Shown here: in pieces, positions 37,501 to 46,395 of the stretch
How positions within the stretch are numbered: the first letter of the stretch is position 1
Layout of the letters: each line of letters begins with the position of its first letter
Source of the DNA: DAOVRD01 sp964521715
GTDB taxonomy: Bacteria > Planctomycetota > Brocadiia > SM23-32
Direction: 5' to 3'
DNA: 64,000 nucleotides
NCBI GenBank assembly: GCA_964521715.1
Contig: CAZFSS010000020.1
Coordinates: forward strand, 1-64,000
Made by a program: the position numbers and the translations under genes
The notes under the pieces: model-generated
Seen by the model: the letters and a program-made list of their open reading frames with translations, nothing else
Databases searched by the model: none
Told to the model about the DNA's origin: nothing

Positions 37501-38351
37501 TGCCCCTCGTGGACGGCGGCTTCCACCTCCAGTACAGCCCCCTGATGCTCTACCGCGAGGGCAAGGGCATGGTGCTGTTCTGCCAGATGGACGTGACGGG
37601 ACGCACGGACGAGGAACCTGCCGCCTCGCGGCTGGTCGCCAACATCATGGAGTTCGTTGGCAGTTGGTCGGCGCCTGTAGAGCGCCGCGCGGTCTACGGA
37701 GGGGAGGCAGCCGGGCTCGAGCACCTGAAGGCAGCCGGAGTGGCGGTCACGGCGTATGCAGGGGAGCCGCTGGCTGACGAGCACGTGCTCGTGCTGGGCC
37801 CGGGCGCTGGGCGAGACCTGTCGGGCCACACCGATCAGCTCAGACGGTGGGTCGAACGCGGCGGACGGGTCGTCGCGCTGGCTCTGTCCCAGGAAGAGGC
37901 GCAGGCTGTGCTGGGCCTTCCGGTCCAGATGCAGGTGCAGGAGCACATCTCGTGCCGCTACGCGCCCCTCGGCCCGGGCACGGCGCTCACGGGCGTGGGC
38001 TGCGGCGAGTTCATGATCCGCGACCCGCGCAACGTGCCGCTGGTGGTCGGAGGCGCGCAGCCCCTGGGCGACGGCGTCGTGGCGTTGGCCGAGGGGGGCA
38101 ACGTCGTGTTCTGCCAGCTTGCGCCCTGGCATTTCGACTACAAGGAGTTCTACAACACCAAGGGAGCGTTCCGGCATTTGAGCTTCGCCCTCAGCCGCAT
38201 GCTGGGCAACATGGGTGTGCGGCTTGAGGCGCCGCTGCTGAGGCACTTCGCGACGGCACCGGCCGAGGGCGACAGGCGGTGGCTGGACGGGCTGTACCTG
38301 GAGGAACCCGTGCTGGACGACGACGATCCCTACCGCTTCTTCCGCTGGTGA
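34542..38351 (+). CDS. Glycoside hydrolase family 2-like protein
   Basis: 1269 aa from the ATG at 34542 (GGGAGGTTACGG upstream). The N-terminal jelly-roll sugar-binding domain (GLWRFQPA, ITVPAEWKGRRIALW, about 30-180), an Ig-like domain, a TIM barrel (about 320-620: GSRVHLRAAPL, NHPSVVMYSQNHN, YLVEYGEPYEA) and a long C-terminal part with alpha/beta and flavodoxin-like features (LLVIGKRAL). GH2 enzymes cut beta-galactosides, beta-glucuronides or mannosides. Oddly, the usual acid/base 'NE' after the HPSxxxW motif is NH here, so activity is uncertain. No signal peptide. Followed 36 bases later by the RraA-like gene. Confidence 0.72.
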   Translation: MELPEGVKAVWDVDRAYREATSTRERICINGLWRFQPATSADEPLPGPDSEWGYFKVPGAWPLEPGRKENGRSQRLFGPEGWEEKLTDVQMAWYCREITVPAEWKGRRIALWAAWVNSRAKVFVDGRAAGEIQFPGGEIDLTRTCRPGATHQLAILAIAQLLTPQGTYLPYDEATPETRMLRRGLCGDVFLTGMPRGARITDVRVDTSVRQWAVTFTATLDGLKEAASYVLHASVLEDGEEALTAQSEPFSTEDLEKGRLAFSKEWRTPKLWDTDTPRNQYEAVVELLEGGSTQDVYHAVRFGFREFWIEGRDFILNGSRVHLRAAPLNSAQINTATASYEGACETIRRLKWWGYDAAYTHNYDCRPGSHIAFEEILRAADDVGMILSFSLPHMRDYDWSGEQPEKRSGYERHLEWYVKCAQNHPSVVMYSQNHNSLAYADDENPQRIPLVLDCIFPGNMGERLREVYGRERILRQFDKVRPQYNHSGHSREMYTMNCYLNWVPAQERSEWFSRWAEYGARPLYLVEYGEPYEASFLNLRGPWSRVRSKDLFQYQYTEWGAATRGDAAFDLHEFEKVCLRWEADRFRRKDPFNIGDCPMKEGLHLNVPNLRGVQAEFICGTWPYIRTLGLSGFNIWRELYLCFLRKGAKTGRTELEADWDNLQRPGFSPDFYEPSPADSMPYSIGTKIEDWEPNVRGAAFRRYNQPLLAYIAGKPERFTGRGHNYASGAVIEKQVIVINDSRRTVECTCEWSVNLRSHPGGVSTVRVTAGENERILVRFRLPRARVNRTYRLRLKATFSTGEVQEDEFSLHVLPARAAAEVKGTIGLYDPHGQTAKLLDELGVAFDTVQADADLSGYGLLVIGKRALTVDGAAPDLSRVPDGLKVVIFEQTSAVLEQRLGFRVQEWGLRRVFARAPGHPILAGLSDDHLRDWHGEATLVPPSLPLGDYYSYPMVKWCGFDSPRAGRCGSYGNVSSVMIEKPAAGDFLPLVDGGFHLQYSPLMLYREGKGMVLFCQMDVTGRTDEEPAASRLVANIMEFVGSWSAPVERRAVYGGEAAGLEHLKAAGVAVTAYAGEPLADEHVLVLGPGAGRDLSGHTDQLRRWVERGGRVVALALSQEEAQAVLGLPVQMQVQEHISCRYAPLGPGTALTGVGCGEFMIRDPRNVPLVVGGAQPLGDGVVALAEGGNVVFCQLAPWHFDYKEFYNTKGAFRHLSFALSRMLGNMGVRLEAPLLRHFATAPAEGDRRWLDGLYLEEPVLDDDDPYRFFRW

Positions 38352-38387
38352 GGACTGGTGTGCGATGAGAGGAGGCGAGACGCGCTC

Positions 38388-39068
38388 ATGAACGAATCGG
38401 GACTGCTGCAACGTTACAGAGCGGTCCGGCTGCCAGACGTCTCCGATGCACTGGACTGCCTGGGCTTTGTCGACCGCTACATCATGTCGCCGCAGATGCG
38501 GCCCATGTGGGAAGGCGCCAAGTTCGTGGGCATCGCGCACACAGTCAAGCTCCTTCCGTCTGCGCGCGTTCTCTCCGCAATGCCTTATGAGGACTACAAG
38601 CAGAAGGGCGGCGAGCTGACCGACGGCTGCTACGGTTTCGTCGGGAACGCCAAGCAGGACGAGGCGGTGGTGGTCGACGCCGAGGGGATCAGCGCCGGGC
38701 TGTTCGGCTCTGACGTGGTGATGTCGCTCATGCAGAAGGGCGTGGTGGGCATGGTGATAGACGGTGGCTGCCGCGACGCGCGTGAGGTGCGGCTGGAGCG
38801 GGCACCGGTCTTCGCCACGGTCCGCACGTGCGCGCACGTGATTGGGCGGTTGGCCTTCGGCTCCGAGAACGAGCCGATCCATTGCGCAGGCGTGTCCGTT
38901 ACGCCGGGTGACATTGTGCTGGGCGATGAGGACGGCGTGCTGGTGGTTCCCCGCGCGCTGGCTGCGAAGGCGCTCGAGATCGCCGAAGACATCCTCCGGA
39001 CGGACAAGCAGTCTCGTCGCAGCAAGTATGAGGCGCTGGGCCTCGATTTTGACGAGAGCGTGCTCTGA
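38388..39068 (+). CDS. RraA-family protein (HMG aldolase/oxaloacetate decarboxylase type)
   Basis: 226 aa from ATG 38388, behind GAGGAGG; a GTG at 38358 would extend it by ten residues. LPDVSDALD, GSDVVMSLMQKGVVGMVIDGGCRDAREV and GDIVLGDEDGVLVVP are the ordered motifs of the RraA-like fold. Members cleave 4-hydroxy-2-oxo acids or decarboxylate oxaloacetate with Mg; the RNase E-inhibitor role is limited to close RraA relatives. Probably acts on a keto acid from sugar breakdown. Cotranscription with the GH2-like gene is likely. Confidence 0.87.
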   Translation: MNESGLLQRYRAVRLPDVSDALDCLGFVDRYIMSPQMRPMWEGAKFVGIAHTVKLLPSARVLSAMPYEDYKQKGGELTDGCYGFVGNAKQDEAVVVDAEGISAGLFGSDVVMSLMQKGVVGMVIDGGCRDAREVRLERAPVFATVRTCAHVIGRLAFGSENEPIHCAGVSVTPGDIVLGDEDGVLVVPRALAAKALEIAEDILRTDKQSRRSKYEALGLDFDESVL

Positions 39069-39375
39069 GGTGCCCGTCGGTTGGCGAACCCGGTCGGGCC
39101 GACGGCAACGCCGACGGTGCTTCCGCCATTGGCTGTTGTCTGCTTGCTCCAAACCGGTTTCCATGCTACGAGTTGCACCTCATCTTGGCAATACCTGAAA
39201 CCGCCAGAGGCGTCAGATACCGCGGAGGCCGACCGCCGCACTCCTCGCTGAACTCCACCACAAACGCTTGCGCCGACGGCAGCATGTTCGACGTGCCCAG
39301 GGCAGGGGCTGTGTTGCCTGAGCTGGTGCTGGACGAAGGTGGGCGCGTCAATGCCCGCCGCTGTGCGGGCACCAA

Positions 39376-39403
39376 TTGACTCGACGCGATTGGCGGCTAC
39401 AAT
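39376..39403 (+). promoter_or_regulatory. Predicted promoter of the apiosidase-like gene
   Basis: TTGACT (39376-39381), 16-base spacer, TACAAT (39398-39403), giving a leader of about 125 bases before ATG 39536. The remaining 39069-39535 gap shows no gene. Confidence 0.55.
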
Positions 39404-39535
39404 GGTCACATCCCGGCTTCCGTCGGCTGGGCCAGCCAGGAACGGTTGACGAGAGGCTGGCCTGACGACAGGCATCGGAGCGAGGGATCGGTCATCGTGA
39501 CGGTCACGTAGGAGACACTGTAAGGGAGTCTGCGC

Positions 39536-40699
39536 ATGAGATCGCTGAGGATCAGCCCTAACGGCCGGTACTTCGTGGACGAGGCCAAAGAGCCAGCCTT
39601 CTGGCTGGGGGATACGCAATGGCAGCTCTTCCGGGACTTCACGGCTGAGGACGCTGCCGCCGTCCTGAAGCGGCGCAAGGCGCAGGGGTTCAGCGCCGTC
39701 CAGATCATGATCACGGGGGAGGGCGACGGCACCAGACCGGACCTGAACGGTGAGACGCCTTGGGTAGGCAACGACCCGGCCACGCCCAACGACGCCTACT
39801 TCCGCTGCGCGGACGCCGTCGTGGAGGCGGCCGGCCGGGTCGGCACGGTCCTGGTGCTGGGCGTCTACCACAAGACGCAATTGAAGACGCTCCCGATCGA
39901 GAAGGCCCGCGCCTATGCACGGTGGGTCGCCCGACGCTGGCCGGATGCGCCGCACGTCATCTGGACTGCCTACCCGGAAGCCAGGCACGATTACGTGCCC
40001 ATCCTGCGCGAACTGGTGGCGGGGCTGAAGGAGGGCGAGGACCAGCCGCACCTCATCACGATCCATTGCGACCCTTCTCCCGCGTCCTCCAGCTTCCTTC
40101 ACGAGGAAGACTGGCTGGACTTCAATATGATCCAGACCTGGCACGAGCTGCCCGTGAACGTGCCGATGGTGCGCGCCGACTACTCCCGCGAGCCGGCCAA
40201 GCCGGTCGTGATGGCCGAAGGCGGCTATGAGGCCGCCCCGCATACCGGCCTTCCCTGGACCCCGCTCAACTGCCGCAAGCAGGCGTGGTGGTCCTACCTG
40301 AGCGGCGGGCACCATAGCTACGGCCACCATGGCAACTGGACGGCGCCGGCGACGTGGCGCGACTGGATCGAATCGCCGGGCGCACTGCAGATGGGCATCT
40401 GCCGGCAAGTACTGGAGTCACTTCCGAAGTGGTGGAACCTGGTGCCCGACCAGAGCTTGTTCATCACCGGCGAAGGTGAGGGCGAGCAGCAGAGCGTCTC
40501 GGCACGGTCGGCGTCCGGAGACTGGGCGCTCATCTACCTGGCGAGGGCCTGCCGCGTTGTGGTCAGCTCTGCGTTTGCGGCACTGCCGGCGCAATGGGTG
40601 GACCCGACAACCGGTGAGCGCACCACAGCCAGGCTGCACGGGCAGTCAGTCACAACACCGCATGGCTGGGAGGACGCGGTGCTGCTGCTCAAGCGCTAG
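39536..40699 (+). CDS. Apiosidase-like (DUF4038-type) glycoside hydrolase
   Basis: 387 aa. SPNGRYFVDEAKEPAFWLGDTQW at the N-terminus (LGDTxW motif), RRKAQGFSAVQIMI and a TIM barrel with HVIWTAYPE (about 140) and PVVMAEGGYEA (about 223), the likely acid/base and nucleophile Glu residues. The family includes apiose- and rhamnose-side-chain-cutting enzymes from pectin degradation. No signal peptide, so it probably acts on imported oligosaccharides. Precise substrate unknown; it has its own promoter. Confidence 0.85.
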   Translation: MRSLRISPNGRYFVDEAKEPAFWLGDTQWQLFRDFTAEDAAAVLKRRKAQGFSAVQIMITGEGDGTRPDLNGETPWVGNDPATPNDAYFRCADAVVEAAGRVGTVLVLGVYHKTQLKTLPIEKARAYARWVARRWPDAPHVIWTAYPEARHDYVPILRELVAGLKEGEDQPHLITIHCDPSPASSSFLHEEDWLDFNMIQTWHELPVNVPMVRADYSREPAKPVVMAEGGYEAAPHTGLPWTPLNCRKQAWWSYLSGGHHSYGHHGNWTAPATWRDWIESPGALQMGICRQVLESLPKWWNLVPDQSLFITGEGEGEQQSVSARSASGDWALIYLARACRVVVSSAFAALPAQWVDPTTGERTTARLHGQSVTTPHGWEDAVLLLKR

Positions 40700-41070
40700 C
40701 GTCAGGGATGGAGCTTAGTGCTGCCGTTTCTCCCGTTCGGTGCAGGCTTGGGCGCGGCAGCCATCCAAGCTGAAGCCGCGCTCCCCCGGGGAGGGACCTG
40801 ACTGACAGCAAACAAGGGGGGCGTTCTCTGCCCGACGTTCTCCCCCGTAGTGCAGCTCGTGCTGGGCTCGTCGTCCTCTGCCTCCCCGAGAAGGTGCCTA
40901 TCCTTTCTTGAGCTCAGCAAGCGCCCATTGGAAGTCCCTGCTGGCGGGTCCCTCTTCATGTGGCTCTGAGGAGCGGGGGGCCACCGGCCGCGGGTACCCA
41001 CGTAGCTGTCCCCGCCCCTACCCCTGTCAATAACACAGTTCGCCAGCCGTCCCGCGCCGCTTCGCCGGGC

Positions 41071-41241
41071 TCAAACGTTTCCCTCCGCAGCTTCCTTCAG
41101 GATCGCGATGTCGAGTGCCTGATTGGCCACCAGTTTTCTGAGCTGAGCGTTCTCCTTCCCGAGGTCTTTCAGGCGCAGCGCCTGGCTGACCCGCATCCCG
41201 CCGTCCTCCTTGCGCCAGCGGTAGTAAGCCTGATCCGTCAT
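41071..41241 (-). pseudogene. IS3-family transposase OrfA fragment
   Basis: 56 codons on the minus strand: MTDQAYYRWRKEDGGMRVSQ, then LKDLGKENAQLRKLVANQ and LDIAILKEAAEGNV before TGA at 41071. The YYRWRKE motif and leucine-zipper-like KENAQLRKLV match the C-terminus of IS3/IS911 OrfA; the N-terminal helix-turn-helix and the whole OrfB (integrase core) are missing. Lies in the 40700-41265 gap, where I see nothing else. Confidence 0.75.
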
Positions 41242-41265
41242 GCTCGGGTTCGGGGCAGGCCCGCG

Positions 41266-43578
41266 TTACGTACCTCTATGGGGTCCCCCCAATGAGTAGA
41301 GGTATCCCAGCAGGCACATCTTGCCGCGCATTGTCTGTTGTGGCGTGAACTCGTTGTTGGCAAAGCAGTAGCGGGCGCGCCAGAGCGCTTCCGCGTGGGG
41401 CCACTGGTCCCAGGTGGGGTAGCCCTTGCTGGCGTACCACTGCGGATCGGCCATGTAGCCCCTGCCCCAAGCGTCCGCGTTCATGTAGGGCGTGTGGCCG
41501 GGGTGCACGCCCGGAACGCCGTCGTTGCGTCCGGAGGTGTAAATGTCTTCCGCGCAACGACTGCCCAAGCCGGTCATGTGGACCATGTTCAGCGGGTTGC
41601 GACCCAGGCCGTAGTCGGCTTCCAGGAGCATGGCCTTCAGCAGCATCTCCTGCTCAGCGGCGTCGGTTGACGCGGCGTGCGCAATGCAGAGCGGGTGCAC
41701 CATCTGCGTGGCCTGGAACCAGCCGTACGCGGTGTCACTGCTGCGGCGAGACGGACGCTGGTTGGAAGGCGTGACGTTCTTCTGCATGGCCTCGTGCGTC
41801 ATCGAGGCCTTCATGTTCTGGACCAGATCGGGATAGTGAATGGGCTGCCAGCCGTTCTTGGCGCACATCAGGTACGCGGCCGTGCCCCAGTACTGGCAGT
41901 GCGATCTGGGGCTGTCGAGCTCTGACGTTGGTCCGCTGACGACGGTTTCCTTGGCCATCGCATCTTCATAGGACCGGTCGCCGGTGATGTTGTAGAGGAA
42001 CGCCGCGGCCATCATTTTCAGATCGCGGCCGCGGGTGCGGCCGTTGCCGATGCCGAACGCGAAATCGAGCTCCTCGTCATTGGCGATCTTCCAGGCCTCG
42101 AAGGCCGCATCCTTGTACTGGTTCATCAGATCGGGTCTGCCGGCAATCCGGAAGCAGTCGGCCATCATGGCGCAGTTGGCCGCGTTGACCCATGCCATGT
42201 ACGGGTGTGCGCCGGCCTGATACATCGTCAGATAGTCCCTGCCGGGGTTATTCAGCCCGAAGCAGTAGCCGCCGTTGCCATCGCGCAGGCGCAGCCAGAA
42301 GTCCGCCTCATAGCGTGCCTCATCGATGATGTCGGGGATGCCGTTGCCGCTTTCGGCGATGTCCAGATCGTCATCGCCGATCTTCCCGTTGCTCAGGAAG
42401 TAGGGCAGAAGCATGTCCCAGATGATCGAGACGTGGCCGGCATGGCGGTCCCAGTCGGCGGCGTCGGAGTGTCCGCCCCATGCGTTGGGGTTGGTCGGCT
42501 CGCCAGGTTCCTTGTACTTGGCCCATTCGTCTTTTCGGTCCCACACATCGCCGCGCATATTCCGCCAGTCTGGATGCCAGGGGCCGAAGGTCGTCCGGTA
42601 GACCTTGAAACCCGGCGGATCCACGTCGGGGATGAATCGCGGCTGACGCGGCGGCGGATTGTAGTTCCTGTCCATGCCAATGCGCATGTAGAAAAAGCCG
42701 CGAACCGAGGTCTTGAACGGCTCGTAGTACACGTCCCGGCTGATCACGAACTCCGGGCTGCACCCAATCCCGTCAACCGCCAGGCGGAACTTGCCCGTCC
42801 CGGTAAACGAAGAGAAGTCGCAGGTCCAGACATCCGACTTGGTCAGGTTCCAGTCGCCAAAGTCCGCGCCCTGGGGCTTCCAGAACGACACCTGGCCGAC
42901 TTCGTGCTGCTGCTGGGAATCAACGTTATAGAGGATGACCTTGCGGCCGACATAGCTGGAGTAATCGCGGGCCCCGCCGTCGCCCAGCCACATGTACAGA
43001 TCGGCCGACTTCACGGCGGTATGCTCGGGGTTGTAGCCGATGATGTTGACGTGGATCGCCTCGGAGACGCTGTTGAAGATGTCAAAGCTGAAATCGGCGG
43101 ATGCGGCGCTGCTGTTGGTCTGGGGCGCTATAGTCAGCGTGTAGTTCTTGCCGTGCTGGAGCTTGTGGGGCAGCTTGAGGAAGATCGTGTGCTCGAGGGT
43201 GTAGTTGGCTTCCGGCCATGTGTTGTCGGTGCCGTTGACCTTGCTCCTGCGGTACACACTGGTCGGCTGTGTGGGCGCGGCGTAGTTCTGGTCATCCTGT
43301 GAGCTGATGGTGTAACTGCCGGGTTCGACGGCTTTGGTGGTATCGAGTGCCGGCTCGTAGCGTTTGACGACGTCGCCGCCGGGGTTCTCGTGGCCCCCGA
43401 ACGCGCCCGGCCCCTCGCCATCGTCTCTGTACTCGACTTCGCCGTCGAGCCAGTGGACCATTACATGCTGTTCATCGACGGTTCGAACATTGACAAGCTC
43501 GGCGCCGGAGGCCGATGCGCAAACGCTTGCGATCAGTAGCAAAGCCGCGACCCCCTTTGTGCTCTTTCGTGAATGCAT
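41266..43578 (-). CDS. Secreted glycoside hydrolase family 9 (cellulase-like)
   Basis: 770 aa from ATG 43578 (GAGGAG upstream). Signal peptide GVAALLLIASVCASASG; N-terminal Ig-like domain (about 30-300, IGYNPEHTAVKSADLY) as in GH9 with an attached CelD-type Ig; (alpha/alpha)6 catalytic part with GGHSDAADWD (the paired Asp) and GRNPLNMVHMTGLGSR. It cuts beta-1,4-glucan or related chains outside the cell. The canonical C-terminal acid Glu is not obvious near GYLYSLGG, so its mechanism may differ. Upstream, 43579-43818 has no gene. Confidence 0.85.
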   Translation of the reverse strand: MHSRKSTKGVAALLLIASVCASASGAELVNVRTVDEQHVMVHWLDGEVEYRDDGEGPGAFGGHENPGGDVVKRYEPALDTTKAVEPGSYTISSQDDQNYAAPTQPTSVYRRSKVNGTDNTWPEANYTLEHTIFLKLPHKLQHGKNYTLTIAPQTNSSAASADFSFDIFNSVSEAIHVNIIGYNPEHTAVKSADLYMWLGDGGARDYSSYVGRKVILYNVDSQQQHEVGQVSFWKPQGADFGDWNLTKSDVWTCDFSSFTGTGKFRLAVDGIGCSPEFVISRDVYYEPFKTSVRGFFYMRIGMDRNYNPPPRQPRFIPDVDPPGFKVYRTTFGPWHPDWRNMRGDVWDRKDEWAKYKEPGEPTNPNAWGGHSDAADWDRHAGHVSIIWDMLLPYFLSNGKIGDDDLDIAESGNGIPDIIDEARYEADFWLRLRDGNGGYCFGLNNPGRDYLTMYQAGAHPYMAWVNAANCAMMADCFRIAGRPDLMNQYKDAAFEAWKIANDEELDFAFGIGNGRTRGRDLKMMAAAFLYNITGDRSYEDAMAKETVVSGPTSELDSPRSHCQYWGTAAYLMCAKNGWQPIHYPDLVQNMKASMTHEAMQKNVTPSNQRPSRRSSDTAYGWFQATQMVHPLCIAHAASTDAAEQEMLLKAMLLEADYGLGRNPLNMVHMTGLGSRCAEDIYTSGRNDGVPGVHPGHTPYMNADAWGRGYMADPQWYASKGYPTWDQWPHAEALWRARYCFANNEFTPQQTMRGKMCLLGYLYSLGGPHRGT

Positions 43579-43818
43579 GGCCGGAATCTCCTCTGTGCGG
43601 ATCTGCGTGTCGTGAGCTGTGCTCTGCTGCATATCCCTCTTTCCCGATGTCGTGCAGTATCCTGTGACATGCCCCCCGGGAACGAGTTCCGCGCTCCGTA
43701 CCCGAAGCTGGTCCATGCGCCGGTTGCCTCCGAGCGGGACGACGGGGCGGCGGAAGCGTTGCCCTGAGAGGACGCCGGGTCGCGGACCGGGCCCGCAATC
43801 CATCCGGCCGCGCGGCGG

Positions 43819-45021
43819 CTACGTTGAAGGCGTTGCGGCCCGGGCGTCACCGGCGATCTCCTCCGCCAGCCTCCAGCAGTTGAGCAAGCCCCTGGGCACA
43901 TGGAAGAACCCCTTCCATTTGCCGCCTTTCAGGTCGTGCGTGCGGTTGCCGCGCCGATCGAAGTAGCCGAACCACTCGCCGTACTCGTGGTCAGGGAAGG
44001 TGCGCCACGTATAGTCGTGGACGCGCTGGAACCACTCTGCGAACTCCGCACGGCCGGTTTGCCGGTAGGCCAGCAACAGGGCATTCAGCGCTTCCACGTG
44101 CGGCCACCAGAGCTTCATGGACCACTCCAATGGCTCCGGCGGCCGGCCCCCGAAGTCCAGGAAGTAGAACAGCCCGCCGAACTCCCGGTCCCAGCCGCGC
44201 TCCAGCATCCAGAGCAGCGCTTCGGCCGCCAGTTCAGCCGTCTCCCGGTCGCCGTCCGCCCGGGCAGCGTCCAGCACAAACGCCATGCTTTCGATCCCGT
44301 GGCCGGGGTTCAGCAGGCGGCCCTCGGGCGAATCGGGCCGGGAACCGTCATCCCATACGTTCTCGAATACCGCTCGCCGTGCCGGGTCGCGGTGCAGGCG
44401 CATGATCCGCTCCAGGGCCTCCCGGCCGAGGGCGTCGATCCTGTCGGACGGCGCGATGGCGCTGAGCTGCCGGGCGACGTTCAGCATGATCATGGGGAAC
44501 GCGTGGTCGCTCGGGACGTCGGGCCGGGAGATGACCTTGTTGTACTGGCCCTTGGGGTTGTCGCGCCGGGCCACGATGCGCCGGAAGGTCTCCAGAGCCA
44601 CGTCCAGCGGCCACGACTCGCCCGACGCGACCGCGTACTCGCTGAGCCCCATGACCGCGAAGAAGTCGCTGAAGACGTTATAGGCGACCTTCTTCGGGCG
44701 GCCTCCGCGGTCGACCAAGAAGTACCAGTCGCCGTCCGCATTCCGGCCCCATTGCCGCAGGAAGTCCGCGCCGAGCCTGGCCGCCTCCAGCCATTCCTCG
44801 CGCCGCTCGACGGCGTTGTAGAGCCGCGAGAAAGTCCACACCTCGCGCCCCTGCATCCACATCATCTTGTCCGTGCACCAGATGCTGCCGTCGCGGTCCA
44901 GGTGATGCAGGTACCCGCCGCACTCCCTGTCGAGCGAGTGCCGGCACCAGAAGGGAACCACGTCGTCCAGCAGGCTGGCACGGTACTGCTCTGCAATGGC
45001 CGTCCAGTTCACGTCAACCAC
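43819..45021 (-). CDS. AGE-family epimerase/isomerase
   Basis: 400 aa (alpha/alpha)6-barrel protein. FWCRHSLDRECGGYL, KMMWMQGREVWTFSRLY, HGIESMAF and WPHVEALNALL match N-acylglucosamine 2-epimerase, cellobiose 2-epimerase and mannose-isomerase enzymes, including conserved His residues. It likely converts a sugar or a glucose-terminated disaccharide, useful after GH9 cleavage. The GTG start at 45021 overlaps the upstream gene stop (45014-45016), so the two are coupled. Exact substrate undetermined. Confidence 0.87.
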   Translation of the reverse strand: MVDVNWTAIAEQYRASLLDDVVPFWCRHSLDRECGGYLHHLDRDGSIWCTDKMMWMQGREVWTFSRLYNAVERREEWLEAARLGADFLRQWGRNADGDWYFLVDRGGRPKKVAYNVFSDFFAVMGLSEYAVASGESWPLDVALETFRRIVARRDNPKGQYNKVISRPDVPSDHAFPMIMLNVARQLSAIAPSDRIDALGREALERIMRLHRDPARRAVFENVWDDGSRPDSPEGRLLNPGHGIESMAFVLDAARADGDRETAELAAEALLWMLERGWDREFGGLFYFLDFGGRPPEPLEWSMKLWWPHVEALNALLLAYRQTGRAEFAEWFQRVHDYTWRTFPDHEYGEWFGYFDRRGNRTHDLKGGKWKGFFHVPRGLLNCWRLAEEIAGDARAATPST

Positions 45022-45964
45022 CGTCCTCTCCTGCGCGCTGCAGGCCGAAGTGCTCGCAGTAGCGCGCGAACAGCCCGCTGGCCTGCCGGTAGCAGGAATG
45101 CGGGCTGAGGAAGTGTGAGAACTCGAATGTGATGGCCTTCTCCATCCCCGCTCGCTCGGCAGCCTGAAGCTTCAGCAGCAGCTTCTCCCACTTGATGGGC
45201 AGAAACTTGATGGGCATGTCGCGGTCGAACGTCTCGCTGTTCGTCCATGCGTGCAGACCATGCCGCTCGGCCAGTTCCCGGTTCACGGCGAGGAACTCGG
45301 GCAGGACGTCGAAGTCCACGTGTCCGTCCTGGAAGGCGACCACGTCGACCGAGCCGGCAATGCCGGCCATGATCTCGTCCCATTCGCGCTCGTGCTGCTC
45401 CAGGGAGATTCCCTCGCCTGCGCGCAGCGTGTCGCTGAAGGCGGAGACGGCCTTGGGTCCCGCCACGTACGGCGAGATCATCACAGGCAGCCCGTCTGAG
45501 ACCTCCTTGCAGTGCGTGCCCAGTTCGGCGTAGAGGTCGGTGATCTCCCGGCTGCCGCGGCTCACTTCCAGCGAGAGGTACCACCCGGCGAAAGCGGGCG
45601 ACTCGCCGTAAAGCTGCCACGCCTCGTCCACGACGCGGTGGCTGATGTCGAGTTCGCGGCGGTACTCACCCGCGTGCCAGTAGTGCCCGGAGTCGTAGGT
45701 GCCGAAGTAGAAGGCGATCTCGTGCTGTTCGGCCAGGTCCAGGAACATGCGCACCAGGTCGGCGGGCGGCGGGAATCCGCCCAGGTCACGCAGCACGCGG
45801 GAAGGGTACGTCATCCACCGGCGGTGGCCGCAGCGAATCAGGATGACGGTGTCGACGCCGACGGCGCGCATGGTGCGGAAGTCACGGTCCCACTCAGCCC
45901 GCCCCCAGTTCTGCGACGGGATGTCGTGGCTGATCTCGTCAAGGAACGTTCCCGTCAACAGCAT
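45014..45964 (-). CDS. DUF4434-type TIM-barrel hydrolase-like protein
   Basis: 316 aa. LTGTFLDEISHDIPSQNWG, a barrel start, then GVDTVILIRCGHRRW, FYFGTYDSGHYWHAGEY, PAFAGWYLSLEVSRG and VVAFQDGHVDF match the uncharacterised DUF4434 family, distant from beta-galactosidase-type TIM barrels. The Glu in LSLEVSRG is a candidate catalytic residue. No signal peptide. First gene of the pair with the AGE epimerase; likely joint use of a disaccharide. Function is inferred only. Confidence 0.75.
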   Translation of the reverse strand: MLLTGTFLDEISHDIPSQNWGRAEWDRDFRTMRAVGVDTVILIRCGHRRWMTYPSRVLRDLGGFPPPADLVRMFLDLAEQHEIAFYFGTYDSGHYWHAGEYRRELDISHRVVDEAWQLYGESPAFAGWYLSLEVSRGSREITDLYAELGTHCKEVSDGLPVMISPYVAGPKAVSAFSDTLRAGEGISLEQHEREWDEIMAGIAGSVDVVAFQDGHVDFDVLPEFLAVNRELAERHGLHAWTNSETFDRDMPIKFLPIKWEKLLLKLQAAERAGMEKAITFEFSHFLSPHSCYRQASGLFARYCEHFGLQRAGEDGG

Positions 45965-46269
45965 CAGGGCCCTCCTATCCGGCAGATCTACCGGTCTGAA
46001 CGGCAGGTGGGAATCCTACCGGACCCCTGCGACCATGTCCAGCGCTCAACCGCCCCCGGCAGGCACGACGCCGCAGCGGGGCAGCCACCCCCGCCGGATC
46101 GGGCGAAGGGCGGGGTCTGGCGCCGGTCCCCGGCGTGGCGGCTTACCAGACAGGCGGCTTCAGCAGATTGACGCTGCGAGTTTCCCCCGGATCTTGCGCC
46201 AACTGCAGGCGTGCGTGGTCACGTTCTGCCAGTTCCTGACAAGCCCAGGCAAACGGGCAACTCGCGACG

Positions 46270-46353
46270 TTCAGCCTGGGGAGTCAGAAACGGCGCGCGG
46301 TGGTGGAGATAGACGCCTGCTGTCAGCCGGTGGCAGCTATTGGCAGTGGGAGA
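46270..46353. repeat. Module adjoining tRNA-Gly end, copy 1
   Basis: TTCAGCCTGGGGAGTCAGAAAC (as 46270-46291), then GGTGG, ATAGACG and CTGTCAGCC before the tRNA-Gly end at 46354. The same order appears at 56503-56599. Repeated TGTCA/TGACA words suggest recombinase or replication-protein sites. The 45965-46269 stretch before it shows no gene. Confidence 0.6.
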
Positions 46354-46395
46354 TGGAGCGGGCGACGGGATTCGAACCCGCAACGGCCAGCTTGG
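46354..46395 (-). other. tRNA-Gly(GCC) 3' half, probable attachment-site remnant
   Basis: Minus strand: last bases of the anticodon loop (CCAA), stem GCTGG, variable loop, T arm GCGGGTTCGAATCCCG, acceptor CGCCCGC, T and CCA. The 5' half (acceptor, D arm, anticodon) is missing; instead RHS-like coding DNA begins at 46396. This is the typical outcome of integrating an element into a tRNA 3' end. Confidence 0.8.

Noticed and set aside
46354..46395. Functional tRNA-Gly
   Set aside because: Only the 3' half is present; the acceptor 5' strand, D arm and anticodon start are missing.
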